Positions 43,342 through 52,436 of a DNA stretch of 64,000 nt are shown piece by piece. Source of the stretch: Gemmata palustris (GTDB lineage Bacteria > Planctomycetota > Planctomycetia > Gemmatales > Gemmataceae). Where the stretch lies: positions 3,720,001-3,784,000 of the forward strand of contig NZ_JAGKQQ010000001.1 in assembly GCF_017939745.1 (NCBI RefSeq), given 5' to 3'. Made by a program: the position numbers and the translations under genes. Position 1 is the first letter of the stretch; the number at the start of each line of letters is the position of its first letter. Below the pieces are notes generated by a model. The model had not been told where the DNA came from. It was given only the letters and a program-made list of their open reading frames with translations, and made no database searches.

Positions 43342-44595
43342 CTACTTGCGCAGGAGAAGGGCGTGCTCGAACCGCGGGCGGGCTTGGAACGCCTGCGCGG
43401 TGGGGCCGTGGAAGTGCGGGCGCGCCTGGGACGCGCGAGCGGAGGGATTCAGGCCGCACACGCGGCCGACTTCGGCGACCACTTCATCGGCGCGAATCGC
43501 CACATCGCCGACGGCCGAATCCGCCATCATGAGGACGAGCGGTGCCCCCGGGGGGAGCACGCGCGCTGCGGCCCGGAAGAAGCGCTCGAGTTCCTTGCTC
43601 CAGGCCCCGCGCGCGTCCTTTGGCTTTAACCGCGAGTACGCCGTCCGCGAACCGATCTCCCCGTGCGCGAGGGGCGCGGCATCGAGCCCGAGCCAGCGCA
43701 ACCGGAGCGCGTGGTGCGCGAGGTAGTCGTAAGTGGCCGCGTAGGGCGGCGACGTGATGATAGCGTTGATCGGAGCGGGCGGCAAATGCTTCAGCACCGT
43801 CGCATCGTCCGAAATCACGGTCACGGTCGGCGGCGCTTGCGGGAGCAACCGGCCGAGGGCCGCGAGCCGGGCGACGAGGTCTTGCGCCTTCTGCACGAAC
43901 AGCCGCGCCGCGAACCCGGCCGCGGTGCGTCGCGTGCCGATCCCGGCAGAAGTATCCCCGGTCTTGCGCGAGAGTTTAATCAGCACGGACGACAGCACCA
44001 GTTCCAGATCGGCGCGGGCGGGATCGTCACGGAACATTTCGATCTTCGCGCGGAGCGAATCGACCTCGAGCAGCACGTGCGGCTCGAACATGGTCATGTC
44101 TTCCGTAGAGAAACGCCGACTCGCGCCGGTCTTCGCCTTGCGCCGGGTGTCGGCGTGTTCCGCGCACTCGGCGGCGCGCGTGGTGAGGTGCGCGAGTTCG
44201 TTCGCGGTTCGCGGGAGCGTCTTGCGGGCCGCGAGGCGCACGGCGAGCGGGTTCAGGTCGGTACCGATCGCGTTCCGGCCGGCAATGAGGGCCTCGACGA
44301 GCACGGTCCCGGACCCGCAGAACGGATCGAGTACGCGCCCGCCCGGGGGCACGAACGCCCCCACGAGGCGCGCGGCCGTGCCCGGGTGCATGCGCGCGGG
44401 GTACGTGTGGAACCCGTGAACGTGGGAGCGCGCCGGGTCGTTGTCGTCGTCCGTGGCCGGAGGGACGGCGAGCGCGTGTGCGAGCCGGTCCGCGTCCGCG
44501 CGGTCGCCCTCGGTGTCGATCGCGCCGCCCACGTTGGTCAGCGCCCGGCGCCGGTTCGGGTCGCGCGGCAATCGTTTGTCGTGCCGTTCGTTCAC
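43342..44595 (-). CDS. Site-specific DNA methyltransferase (amino-methyltransferase type), orphan
   Basis: 417 residues. SAM-binding motif I is LDPFCGSGTVLVEAL (about residue 90) and the catalytic motif IV is ITSPPYAATYDYL (about residue 285), the (S)PPY form of N4-cytosine or N6-adenine methylases. Motif I precedes motif IV with a roughly 190-residue interval that could hold the target-recognition region. An HTYPARMHP segment near residue 64 is typical of this group. No restriction endonuclease is adjacent, so it is an orphan or acts on RNA. The first codon overlaps the stop of the upstream gene by 4 nt (44592-44595). Confidence 0.8.
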   Translation of the reverse strand: MNERHDKRLPRDPNRRRALTNVGGAIDTEGDRADADRLAHALAVPPATDDDNDPARSHVHGFHTYPARMHPGTAARLVGAFVPPGGRVLDPFCGSGTVLVEALIAGRNAIGTDLNPLAVRLAARKTLPRTANELAHLTTRAAECAEHADTRRKAKTGASRRFSTEDMTMFEPHVLLEVDSLRAKIEMFRDDPARADLELVLSSVLIKLSRKTGDTSAGIGTRRTAAGFAARLFVQKAQDLVARLAALGRLLPQAPPTVTVISDDATVLKHLPPAPINAIITSPPYAATYDYLAHHALRLRWLGLDAAPLAHGEIGSRTAYSRLKPKDARGAWSKELERFFRAAARVLPPGAPLVLMMADSAVGDVAIRADEVVAEVGRVCGLNPSARASQARPHFHGPTAQAFQARPRFEHALLLRK

Positions 44596-45269
44596 TTCTT
44601 CAGCATCTCCAGCGCGTCGGTCTGCTCGCGCTCAAATCTCTTGGTGAGTCCGGGAATCAGTGCTTCGCCCACGTTCTTGAACCGGACGAGTTTGCCGTCC
44701 TTGTCCTTGCGCCCGCGCTCCGCGTACACCGCGCGAATGATCGCCTCGTCCGTCACGTCTTCAACCTTCGCGTCTTTCAACAGCGGCTTCACCGCGGTCA
44801 CGATCACGTCGGTATTCGGCCCGTGTTGCACCGCGACCGACCACACGACGTCGCGGAACGCCGCACTGCGCTTGGTCACGTCGAGTTTCAGGTCGCGCTC
44901 GAGCCGCCGCACTTGCGGGTCGTAGTGCGTTTCTTTGATGAAGGCGTGCTCGTTGGTGTGCAGCGCCTTTGGGTCTTTCGCCGCGAGTTCCTTCCACTTC
45001 TTGGTGAACTCGTCACTCCCGCCCTTCAGTCCCTTGAACTCTTCGGGGTAGTGCTTCTTTACGAATTCGTCGGCGCGGCCGATCTTCGATGCGAGTTGGT
45101 ACGTGCCATACGACACGCCGCCAGGGTCGCCCTTACCCGTAGAAACGGTACCGGGTCCGCGCCCGCCGGACTCGTACTTCTCGGACAACTTGCCGAGCGC
45201 TTCGTCCGCGGCCAGAGCGCCCGGCGCGCCTGCGAGGAGTAAACACGCAGTAGACAGAAATTGGCGCAT
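44592..45269 (-). CDS. Exported lysozyme-like protein (VgrG3 C-terminal muramidase type)
   Basis: 225 residues. A signal peptide (residues 1-20, LSTACLLLAGAPGALA) predicts export. The mature region begins LGKLSEKYESGGRGPGTVS followed by GDPGGVSYGTYQLAS, which resembles the peptidoglycan-cleaving C-terminal domain of type VI spike VgrG3 and phage relatives; the Glu in YESGG is the likely catalytic acid. No type VI or phage genes are nearby. It overlaps the methyltransferase by 4 nt, so the two are translationally coupled. The activity is by resemblance only. Confidence 0.6.
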   Translation of the reverse strand: MRQFLSTACLLLAGAPGALAADEALGKLSEKYESGGRGPGTVSTGKGDPGGVSYGTYQLASKIGRADEFVKKHYPEEFKGLKGGSDEFTKKWKELAAKDPKALHTNEHAFIKETHYDPQVRRLERDLKLDVTKRSAAFRDVVWSVAVQHGPNTDVIVTAVKPLLKDAKVEDVTDEAIIRAVYAERGRKDKDGKLVRFKNVGEALIPGLTKRFEREQTDALEMLKK

Positions 45270-45382
45270 GGGAGCTTCTGGGGTTGGTGTTCCGCGCTCA
45301 ATAGTTTGTTCTGCGGAATTGCCGCGCCGATTCGAGTGACGAACAGGGGCGTGGGCGCCCGGCCGGTGAAATGAAGAGGCGC

Positions 45383-45423
45383 CCCTCGGAGCCGCCGGGC
45401 TTTCGGGCCGGCGGCTCCGAGGG
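45383..45423 (-). terminator. Terminator hairpin after serA
   Basis: A 16 bp perfect stem (45383-45398 with 45408-45423) and a 9 nt loop, beginning 10 nt beyond the serA stop on the minus strand. Confidence 0.75.
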
Positions 45424-45432
45424 TGTTCGTGC

Positions 45433-47055
45433 TCAGCCCAGCCACGCCGGGAGTTCGCCCGCCGCGGGTAATTTCACGATCGTAACCGAGCTGATTTGCG
45501 GGTGGTTCTTCACCGCGGCGAGCGCCGCCTCCGAGGGCGGGTTGTCGAGGTTCAGGATGCCGATCGCCTCGCCCCCGGGGGCCTGCCGGCCGACGGTCAT
45601 CTGCGCGATGTTCACCCCGTGGGTGCCGAAGATCGTGCCGACGAACCCGATTAGCCCCGGCACGTCGCGGTGGAGGAACACGAGCAGCACGCCGTCGAGG
45701 TACCCCTCCATGCGGTACGGCCCGAGTTGCACGAGCCGCAGGTACTGGTCGCCGAACAGCGTGCCCGCAGCGACCGTCGTACCCTTTTCGGTTTCGACTT
45801 CCGTGTGGAGCAGCGCGGCGAAGTCGCCCTTCTTGGGGTTGGACGATTCCGCGATCTCGATCCCGCGCTCGCGGGCGAGCACTTCCGCGTTAACGAGGTT
45901 CACGCCCTCGCTCAAGCGGTACTCGAGCATCCCCGCCGTGAACGCGGCGGTAAGCAGTCGCGTCTTCTGACCCGCGAGTTCACCTCGATAGGTGAGCGAT
46001 GCGCGGCGAATCGTTCCCTGGGCGATTTGCGCCTGGAGTAACCCCAGCCGGCGCGCGAGATCGACGAAGGGCCGCACCTCCGCGAGTTCCGCGGGGTTCA
46101 CGGCCGCCATGTTGACCGCGTTCGCGACCTGGCCCTTGAGCAGGAAGTCGGCGATGAGTTGCGCCGCTTCGATCGCGACGTTTTCCTGAGCTTCCAGCGT
46201 GGAGGCGCCGAGGTGCGGCGTGAGCACGATGTTCGGTGCCTTCAGAAGCGGGTTGTCCGCGACGATCGGCTCCACGGTGAACACATCAATGCCCGCGCCG
46301 GCGATGGTGCCCGCGGCAAGTGCATCGGCGAGGGCCTTCTCGTCCACGATGCCACCGCGGGCGACGTTCAGCACGCGGGCGGTTTTCTTCATCAGTCCCA
46401 GTTCGCGCGCCCCGATGAGACTCTTGGTGTCGTTCCCAAGCGGAACGTGAAGCGTGAGAAAATCGACCTTCGGTAAGAGGTCGTCCAAATTCGCGGCCGT
46501 CTCGTACCCGAGTTCGGCGGCCTTTGCCGCGGTGACGAAGGGATCGAGGGCGATCACCTTCATGTCCATACCCTTCGCGCGGCGGGCGACCTCGCGCCCG
46601 ATGCGCCCCAACCCGACGACGCCGAGCGTCTTCCCCGCGACCTCGGTCCCGACGAACTTGTTGCGGTCCCACCCGCCGGCCTTCATGGTGGCATCTGCGA
46701 CCGGGACGCGCCGGGCGAGCGCGAGGAGCAGCGCGATGGTGTGTTCCGCGGCGGAAACGGTGTTTCCGCCGGGTGTGTTCATGACCACGACGCCCTTGCG
46801 GGTAGCCGCAGCGACATCAATGTTGTCCACGCCGACGCCGGCGCGCGCGATCGCGCGCAGGCTGCCGGTGTCCTCGAAGTATTCGGCACTGAGTTTGGGT
46901 TGAGAGCGACAGATGACCGCGTCGGCGCCCCGAAGTGCGGCTTTGAGTTCGTCGGCCTTGAGGCCGGGCCGGTTGTCCACTTCGAGCCCGGCTGCTTGAA
47001 GCAGTTCGATCCCCGGGGCTTCCAACTTGTCAGCAATCAGTACGCGCGGCGGCAT
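45433..47055 (-). CDS. serA: D-3-phosphoglycerate dehydrogenase (long form)
   Basis: 540 residues from ATG 47055. First step of serine synthesis, oxidising 3-phosphoglycerate with NAD+. It has a Rossmann domain with LGVVGLGRIGREVARRAKG, the catalytic Arg in LNVARGGIVDE, Glu in DVFTVEPIVADN and His in LTPHLGAST. An intervening domain and C-terminal ACT domain (GLIGFVGTIFGTHGVNIAQM) complete the long form typical of many bacteria. The ACT domain suggests serine feedback. The leader carries repeated GTGTTT words (47066-47099). Confidence 0.96.
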   Translation of the reverse strand: MPPRVLIADKLEAPGIELLQAAGLEVDNRPGLKADELKAALRGADAVICRSQPKLSAEYFEDTGSLRAIARAGVGVDNIDVAAATRKGVVVMNTPGGNTVSAAEHTIALLLALARRVPVADATMKAGGWDRNKFVGTEVAGKTLGVVGLGRIGREVARRAKGMDMKVIALDPFVTAAKAAELGYETAANLDDLLPKVDFLTLHVPLGNDTKSLIGARELGLMKKTARVLNVARGGIVDEKALADALAAGTIAGAGIDVFTVEPIVADNPLLKAPNIVLTPHLGASTLEAQENVAIEAAQLIADFLLKGQVANAVNMAAVNPAELAEVRPFVDLARRLGLLQAQIAQGTIRRASLTYRGELAGQKTRLLTAAFTAGMLEYRLSEGVNLVNAEVLARERGIEIAESSNPKKGDFAALLHTEVETEKGTTVAAGTLFGDQYLRLVQLGPYRMEGYLDGVLLVFLHRDVPGLIGFVGTIFGTHGVNIAQMTVGRQAPGGEAIGILNLDNPPSEAALAAVKNHPQISSVTIVKLPAAGELPAWLG

Positions 47056-47065
47056 GGAGAGCTTG

Positions 47066-47099
47066 GTGTTTCGTGTTTGGTGTTTTGGGCAGAGTGTTT
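47066..47099. repeat. GTGTTT direct repeats in the serA leader
   Basis: GTGTTT occurs at 47066, 47073, 47080 and 47094, so three copies are spaced 7 nt and the last 14 nt. On the coding strand they read AAACAC and lie 11-44 nt before the serA start. Confidence 0.6.
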
Positions 47100-47144
47100 T
47101 ATATCCCGCCGCCGCGGAGCGGCCCGGAAACACGCCACCGAATA

Positions 47145-47645
47145 CTAATCTTCGTGATGCGCATACTTTTTCGGGTTGAAGTCTTTCCACTCGATCGGCG
47201 TCGGTTTGCCGTCAATCGTCACCGTCGTCGAGACGGTCAGCACGTCTTTGGCCTGCATCCAGCCGGCTTTCGCGACGAAGTGCGAACACTTCCCGGCGGG
47301 ATCGTCCTTGCGCTCGTCCATCGGGGCCGGCTCGAACTCCAGTTTGTGCTCTTTGCCGTCGGCGGTCTTCGCGGTCGCGGTGAACTTCGCGATCGGCAAC
47401 GCGACAGATTTCTTGAGGTCATCGGCGGCGAGGAAGAACACGTCGAGTTCGTTGCCGTCCTTGCTGGAGAGGTGGGCGGTGAGCGCGGCGTGGTAGTGCC
47501 CCGCGTCCTCGACCATCATGTGTTCCAACTCGTGCGAGTGCTCGTGCGGCTCCGACTTGAACGCGGTCGGGGCCGGCTTCGGGTCGTTGAAGCACCCGCA
47601 GAACGCGAGTGCAATAGCCGCGAGCGGAACACAGAAGCGGAGCAT
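47145..47645 (-). CDS. Lipoprotein with His-rich segment
   Basis: 166 residues from ATG 47645, with GAGG upstream. The signal peptide ends in a lipobox (LAFCGC, Cys near 18). The mature N-terminus contains HEHSHELEHMMVEDAGHYH, a plausible metal-binding stretch. The rest is a predicted beta-rich domain without recognised family, ending in PKKYAHHED. It may be an exported metal-binding or sensing protein; the role is not known. It lies 90 nt upstream of serA on the same strand. Confidence 0.7.
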   Translation of the reverse strand: MLRFCVPLAAIALAFCGCFNDPKPAPTAFKSEPHEHSHELEHMMVEDAGHYHAALTAHLSSKDGNELDVFFLAADDLKKSVALPIAKFTATAKTADGKEHKLEFEPAPMDERKDDPAGKCSHFVAKAGWMQAKDVLTVSTTVTIDGKPTPIEWKDFNPKKYAHHED

Positions 47646-47723
47646 GAGGCGCCTCGATTGAACGGCAGTGGGTGGGCTTCGGGCATTGTACCGATCCCAC
47701 ACCACTCACCGCCGGGGGCGGAG

Positions 47724-48320
47724 CTATCGCGCACCGGGGGGCACCATAAGCGGACCGAAACCGATCACGAGTTGGAGGAAGACGCAGGCGAGCGCCACAG
47801 CGCCGAAGATGATGCCAATAATCGCCAGGGGCTTACCCTTCGGATCTTTGAGCCCGAACGCGCCGGTGATGATCGCGGCAATGCCAAGTGGAACCGTGAT
47901 CGGCCACGTGAGCATGGAGCAGCACCCGCAACAGGTGACGGGGATGGCGAGACTGCTCAACAGGCCGAGCACGAACGCGAAAATGGAGGCCGCGCCCGGA
48001 CCGGTGCTCGGGCGCCGGGGCTCGTAGCCGTCCTCATCATCCTCGTCTCGGCGCCGGCGCGTGGGGCGACGGTCGTAATCGTCCTCGTCTTGGCGCCGGG
48101 AACTCCGTGACGACCGGCTCCGCTCGCGGTCTTCGGGCACCTCTTCGTTGCGCCGCCGGGAACCCAAACCGGACCGGCCGGCGCTGTCCGGGCGCGCGGG
48201 CGGGGGTTCCGCAACGAACACGTGCAGGCAACTCCCGCACTCGATCTCCTGGCCCGCGAACTCGGCGCCGATCTCCAGCACCGATTTGCACTCCGGGCAC
48301 GTGACCTGAATGTTGGGCAT
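47724..48320 (-). CDS. Zinc-ribbon protein with acidic/basic linker and DUF4190-like membrane domain
   Basis: 198 residues. The N-terminal zinc ribbon has two CxxC knuckles (CPECKSVLEIG and CGSCLHVF). A charged, Arg/Asp/Ser-rich linker (about 40-108) follows. Two or three hydrophobic helices (about 110-190, with a CCGCC cluster) end the protein, resembling DUF4190-type membrane regions. Similar proteins are frequent in planctomycetes; the function is unknown. It lies 76 nt downstream of prs on the same strand, with an imperfect inverted repeat (48331-48402) in between. Confidence 0.75.
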   Translation of the reverse strand: MPNIQVTCPECKSVLEIGAEFAGQEIECGSCLHVFVAEPPPARPDSAGRSGLGSRRRNEEVPEDRERSRSSRSSRRQDEDDYDRRPTRRRRDEDDEDGYEPRRPSTGPGAASIFAFVLGLLSSLAIPVTCCGCCSMLTWPITVPLGIAAIITGAFGLKDPKGKPLAIIGIIFGAVALACVFLQLVIGFGPLMVPPGAR

Positions 48321-48395
48321 TGGAGTTGGTGAAGTGAGGAACTGGGAGAAAAAGTGAGTTCCGGGAACGAGTTCCGCGTCTCGTCCCCCGGTTCT

Positions 48396-49394
48396 TTACT
48401 TCGTGTTGATTTCCCGCGTGATGGGCGGTTCGTCCTTGAACAGCTCGCTGACGGACTCGTTGCCGTGAATCCGCTGGATCGCGTTGGCGATCAGCGACGC
48501 GACGGAAATCACCTTGATGTTCGGGAGCTGCTTCTCCGGCGGGAGCGGGATGCTATCGGTGATGGCAATCTGATCGATTTTCGCGGACCCCAAGCGCTCG
48601 ATCGCGGGGCCGCACAGCACGCCGTGCGTGGCGCACACGTAGACCGCTTTCGCGCCGTGCTGCCGGGCCACGTTGACCGCGCCCACGATGGTCCCGGCCG
48701 TTGAAATCATGTCGTCGTAGATCACGACCGATTTGCCGTCGACCGGCGCACCGATCAGGTGCCCGTGCTTGATCTCGGTGGCGCTGGTCCGGCGCTTGTC
48801 GGCAACGGAGATCTTCCCGCCGACGTTCTTCTGGAAGTCGAGCGCCTTTTTGATGCTCCCCTCGTCCGGGCTGAGCACGATGAGTTCGCTCTGGTCGATG
48901 CCGAGGCTGCGGACGTGCTTGGCGATTTCTTTGACCGCGTAGAGGTGGTCCACCGGGATGTCGAAGAAGCCTTGAATCTGAGCGGCGTGCAGGTCGAGGG
49001 CGAGGACGCGGTCGGCCCCGGCTTTTGTGATGAGGTTGGCGACGAGCTTCGCCGAGATCGGTACGCGGCCCTTGTCCTTGCGGTCCTGCCGGGCGTAGCC
49101 GTAATAGGGCAGCACGGCGGTGATGCGCGCGGGACTCGCCCGTTTAAACGCATCGAGGATGATGAGCAGCTCCATCAGGTGGTCGTTCACCGGCGTGGAC
49201 GTCGGCTGCACGATGAACACGTCCCGGCCGCGCACGTCCTCCTCGATGCGGACGCTCGTCTCCTTGTCCGGGAAGTCACCCAGCGTCATGTTGCCCAGCG
49301 GCACGCCGAGCACCTTGGCGACGCCCTCGGCCAGGGGCCGGTTCGCGCGCCCGCTGAAGATCTTGAGCTTGTGATTGTTGCCGTTGCCGAACAC
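48396..49394 (-). CDS. prs: Ribose-phosphate pyrophosphokinase
   Basis: 332 residues. Makes PRPP from ribose-5-phosphate and ATP for nucleotide, histidine and tryptophan synthesis. Motifs: KIFSGRANRPLAEGVA, the ATP-binding region RQDRKDKGRVPISAK, and the PRPP loop VVIYDDMISTAGTIVGA. The length is slightly above the usual 310-320 because of the N- and C-termini. Cytoplasmic, hexameric in known cases. The zinc-ribbon gene follows on the same strand. Confidence 0.96.
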   Translation of the reverse strand: MFGNGNNHKLKIFSGRANRPLAEGVAKVLGVPLGNMTLGDFPDKETSVRIEEDVRGRDVFIVQPTSTPVNDHLMELLIILDAFKRASPARITAVLPYYGYARQDRKDKGRVPISAKLVANLITKAGADRVLALDLHAAQIQGFFDIPVDHLYAVKEIAKHVRSLGIDQSELIVLSPDEGSIKKALDFQKNVGGKISVADKRRTSATEIKHGHLIGAPVDGKSVVIYDDMISTAGTIVGAVNVARQHGAKAVYVCATHGVLCGPAIERLGSAKIDQIAITDSIPLPPEKQLPNIKVISVASLIANAIQRIHGNESVSELFKDEPPITREINTK

Positions 49395-49604
49395 GGCCGT
49401 CTCCTGAATTGGTTCGGGGCACGGCCCGGAACCGCATTATGCGCCACGAGGAACACAACCGCCAGCGCCCAATCGGAATCGGGTGCGTCGGGTACCAAAA
49501 TCGGGTGTGTCGGGAATATCGGCTATCGGGTATCGTGAAAACCCCAAGCCGGCCCGCTCGCCCCGAGCGCGTTGCCGCCCCAACGCCCTCAATTTCACGC
49601 CGAT

Positions 49605-50753
49605 ATGTCCGATCTCAACGACCACTTGGCGCTGGCACTCGTGCCCGGACTCGGGCCGAAGTTAACGGCCGCGCTTCTGGAGCGGTTCGGCTCCCCGGCC
49701 GCAGCGCTCCGCGCGACCGCGCCGGAACTGCTGCAAATACCGCACATCGGGGAGAAACTGGCCGGCGCGCTCGCGGCCGCGCTCCGGGCCATTGACACCG
49801 GCCCCGAACGCGCGCTCCTCGAAAAGCACGGCGTTTCACCGGTGCCGCTCGGCTTCGCGGGGTACCCCGCACCACTCGCGGCCGTGGTCGCCCCGCCCCC
49901 CTTGTTGTATTTCCGCGGGGCGTGGGTGGAAGCCGATACCAGGGCGATCGGCATTGTTGGCTCGCGCGCCTGCACCGCTTACGGGCGGAAACTGGCCGAA
50001 CAACTCGCGCGCGACCTCGTCCGAGCGGGCTTCACGATCGTCTCCGGCCTCGCACGCGGGATCGACGGTGTCGCGCACCGGGCGGCACTCGACGCGGGCG
50101 GGCGGACGATCGCGGTGCTCGCGGGCGGATTGTCGGCGATCTACCCGCCGGAACACGCCGAACTCGCGGACGAAGTCTCAAAGCAAGGATGTTTAGTTAC
50201 GGAAACGCCGATGACGGTGGCACCGCAGCCGGGCATGTTCCCGGCGCGGAACCGCATCATCAGCGGGCTGGGTCGCGCGATCATCGTCGTGGAAGCGAAC
50301 GCGAAGAGCGGCGCGCTCATCACCGCGACGCACGCGGCGGAGCAGGGGCGCGAAATATTTGCCGTGCCGGGGGCCGTGGACAGTTCCGCCAGCGCGGGCA
50401 GCCTCGAACTCATTCGCAAGGGCGCCCGACTCGTGCGCAACGCGGACGACGTGATCGAAGACCTGAAGGGCATTTCGACGCCGGAATACCGGATCTCCGA
50501 AGCCAGAGCGCAGAAATCGGAAGGGGGAACCCGTTCGGCCCCAGCGCCCAGCGAAGCCCCACCCCCTGCCCCGTTACCGATGCTCGAACCCACTCACCAG
50601 CGGGTGTTCGATGCGCTCGCGACCAAGCGCCACGCGGACGAACTGGCGCGCGAACTGAGTTTGGCGGTCGGCGACCTGTCGCGCGTGCTCATGCAGTTGG
50701 AACTGAAGAAAGTTGTGCGCCGACTGCCCGGCAACTTCTACGAACGGCGGTGA
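49605..50753 (+). CDS. dprA: DNA processing protein DprA
   Basis: 382 residues from ATG 49605 (MSDLNDHLALALVPG). DprA binds incoming single-stranded DNA and loads RecA during transformation. A helix-hairpin-helix-like N-terminus (LLQIPHIGEKLAGAL) precedes the Rossmann domain: IGIVGSRACTAYGRKLAEQ, IVSGLARGIDGVAHRAAL, then FPARNRIISGLGRAIIVVEA and SGALITATHAAEQGREIFAVPG. A C-terminal winged-helix domain (about 330-380) is present. Only 3 nt separate it from the following TIGR02996 gene. Confidence 0.95.
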   Translation: MSDLNDHLALALVPGLGPKLTAALLERFGSPAAALRATAPELLQIPHIGEKLAGALAAALRAIDTGPERALLEKHGVSPVPLGFAGYPAPLAAVVAPPPLLYFRGAWVEADTRAIGIVGSRACTAYGRKLAEQLARDLVRAGFTIVSGLARGIDGVAHRAALDAGGRTIAVLAGGLSAIYPPEHAELADEVSKQGCLVTETPMTVAPQPGMFPARNRIISGLGRAIIVVEANAKSGALITATHAAEQGREIFAVPGAVDSSASAGSLELIRKGARLVRNADDVIEDLKGISTPEYRISEARAQKSEGGTRSAPAPSEAPPPAPLPMLEPTHQRVFDALATKRHADELARELSLAVGDLSRVLMQLELKKVVRRLPGNFYERR

Positions 50754-50756
50754 ACC

Positions 50757-52310
50757 GTGTCCGATCGAAGCGCGCTCCTCGCCGCAATCTGTGCCCACCC
50801 CGGCGATGACACTCCGCGACTCGTGTTCGCCGACTGGCTCGACGAGAACGAACCTGACGCGAAACGGAGCACCGCCGAGCCGTCGGCATGGGCCGCGCTC
50901 ATACGCACCGAGTGCGAACTGGCGCGCCTTCGGGACGACGATTCCGCTGCGGCAAAAGTGTTCGACTACTGCGAGCGCATGGATCGTCTCGCAATCGATT
51001 GGGTGCGCTGGCCGCGCGCGCTCCCGGCGGTGGCGCGTCGCGCGGAGTTGTACCGCGCCGCCGAGCGCTTGCGGCCGCTTTCGGCAAAAGCTCGTACCAA
51101 AGGGCTACCGAAGTCGGGCGCGGCGGGAATCGTCTGGGACGAGGACACGGACCGTGGATTCCCGGCTCGGGTGACGGTGCGGAACTGGAAGAAGTTCGGC
51201 GCGGCGCTACCGGCCTTGGCCGCGGCGTGCCCGCGGGTGCGGGTCGACTTCGATTTCGATCTGGTGCCGACGGGGCACGAGGCCATAAAGGGCCTCGCGG
51301 CATGGTGCCGCGACCTGTCGGTGCATGTGAGCAAGCCCGAGCATGCGGACATGCTCGTCGCACTATCCGCGTCCCCACAGGCGGCAGGCGTGCGAAAGCT
51401 CTTTGTGAGCTCCAGAGACGAACACGGTACGCGGGCGCTGGCCGCGATCGCCGACTCGCCGCACTGGTCGGGGGTGAACGAGCTATCAATTCACTCCGCG
51501 GTCGAGTTGCCGGCCGACTTGCGGGACCGATTGTTCCGCGCGCCACACCTCCGCGGGTTACGGGCAGCATGCTTCAACGGGCGCGGAACCGCTCCGACTA
51601 TTGAGGCGCTTTGCCCGCTACCGAGGTTGCGCGTCTTGGCGTTCTTTGATGGCGCGCTGGGTGACGGCGAGGCCGTGGAACTCGCAAACGCGCCCGGGCT
51701 TGCCGCTCTTCGCGAACTGCACATCGGAGATACGGGCATCGCCGACCGCGGGATCGGGGCGTTGCTCGCTTCGTTGGCGCTGTGTGGGTTGACTGTGCTG
51801 CACATCGAGTCGAAGGCCATCGAGTACCAGTCACTGGCACATTCGATGGCGCGCGGGTTGCGCATTGCAGCGTTCCCAAAGTGCCGACTCAACGCTGCGT
51901 CGCCCCTTGAGTTAGAGTGCTTTCGGGATCATCGTAGCGGGGTAAACGAGCCGCGCCCGGCCGATATCGTGTATTTTGATGCCGGCACCAATCTGGCACA
52001 GGAGGACTTTGGCGCACTACTGAAATGGTTCGGCGATCGGGCACCGGCGTGCTTCGTGCTTCGCGAATCCGAGCTCGGTGCAGAGGGCGCCCGTGCGCTG
52101 GCTACGTGGCCGGCTGCGGCGCACATTGATGTCCTTGATTTCTGGGGCGTGGAGATCAATGCGACCGGCGCACAAGCGCTGGCCAGTAGCCCGTACCTCG
52201 CTCAACTCCAATATTTCCGGGCCTCTCCAGTTGATGGAACCGCTCACGCAATCCTCGAGGCTGGGTTCCGCAATTGTTTCCACATCGGCGGCAGCCGGTT
52301 TCGCCTTTGA
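50757..52310 (+). CDS. TIGR02996 domain protein
   Basis: 517 residues from GTG 50757. The N-terminus (LLAAICAHPGDDTPRLVFADWLDENEPD) is the TIGR02996 domain. The remaining 460 residues lack an obvious catalytic motif; short leucine-rich units occur around residues 280-370 (LRVLAFFDGALGDGEAVELA). The gene starts 3 nt after dprA and is probably co-transcribed, but a role with DprA is doubtful since members of this family are scattered widely. It belongs to the same family as 14940-16184, although the body differs. Confidence 0.82.
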   Translation: MSDRSALLAAICAHPGDDTPRLVFADWLDENEPDAKRSTAEPSAWAALIRTECELARLRDDDSAAAKVFDYCERMDRLAIDWVRWPRALPAVARRAELYRAAERLRPLSAKARTKGLPKSGAAGIVWDEDTDRGFPARVTVRNWKKFGAALPALAAACPRVRVDFDFDLVPTGHEAIKGLAAWCRDLSVHVSKPEHADMLVALSASPQAAGVRKLFVSSRDEHGTRALAAIADSPHWSGVNELSIHSAVELPADLRDRLFRAPHLRGLRAACFNGRGTAPTIEALCPLPRLRVLAFFDGALGDGEAVELANAPGLAALRELHIGDTGIADRGIGALLASLALCGLTVLHIESKAIEYQSLAHSMARGLRIAAFPKCRLNAASPLELECFRDHRSGVNEPRPADIVYFDAGTNLAQEDFGALLKWFGDRAPACFVLRESELGAEGARALATWPAAAHIDVLDFWGVEINATGAQALASSPYLAQLQYFRASPVDGTAHAILEAGFRNCFHIGGSRFRL

Positions 52311-52436
52311 TGCTGTGGCGTTTGTAAAACGAACCCGTACCTCCACCCGCTCCCACGCCAACCGGCCGCGTCCACACGTATGAAGCTGTCCTACTTGCGA
52401 TCGCGTTCGCAGTGGCACACACATAGCTCCCGTGCC

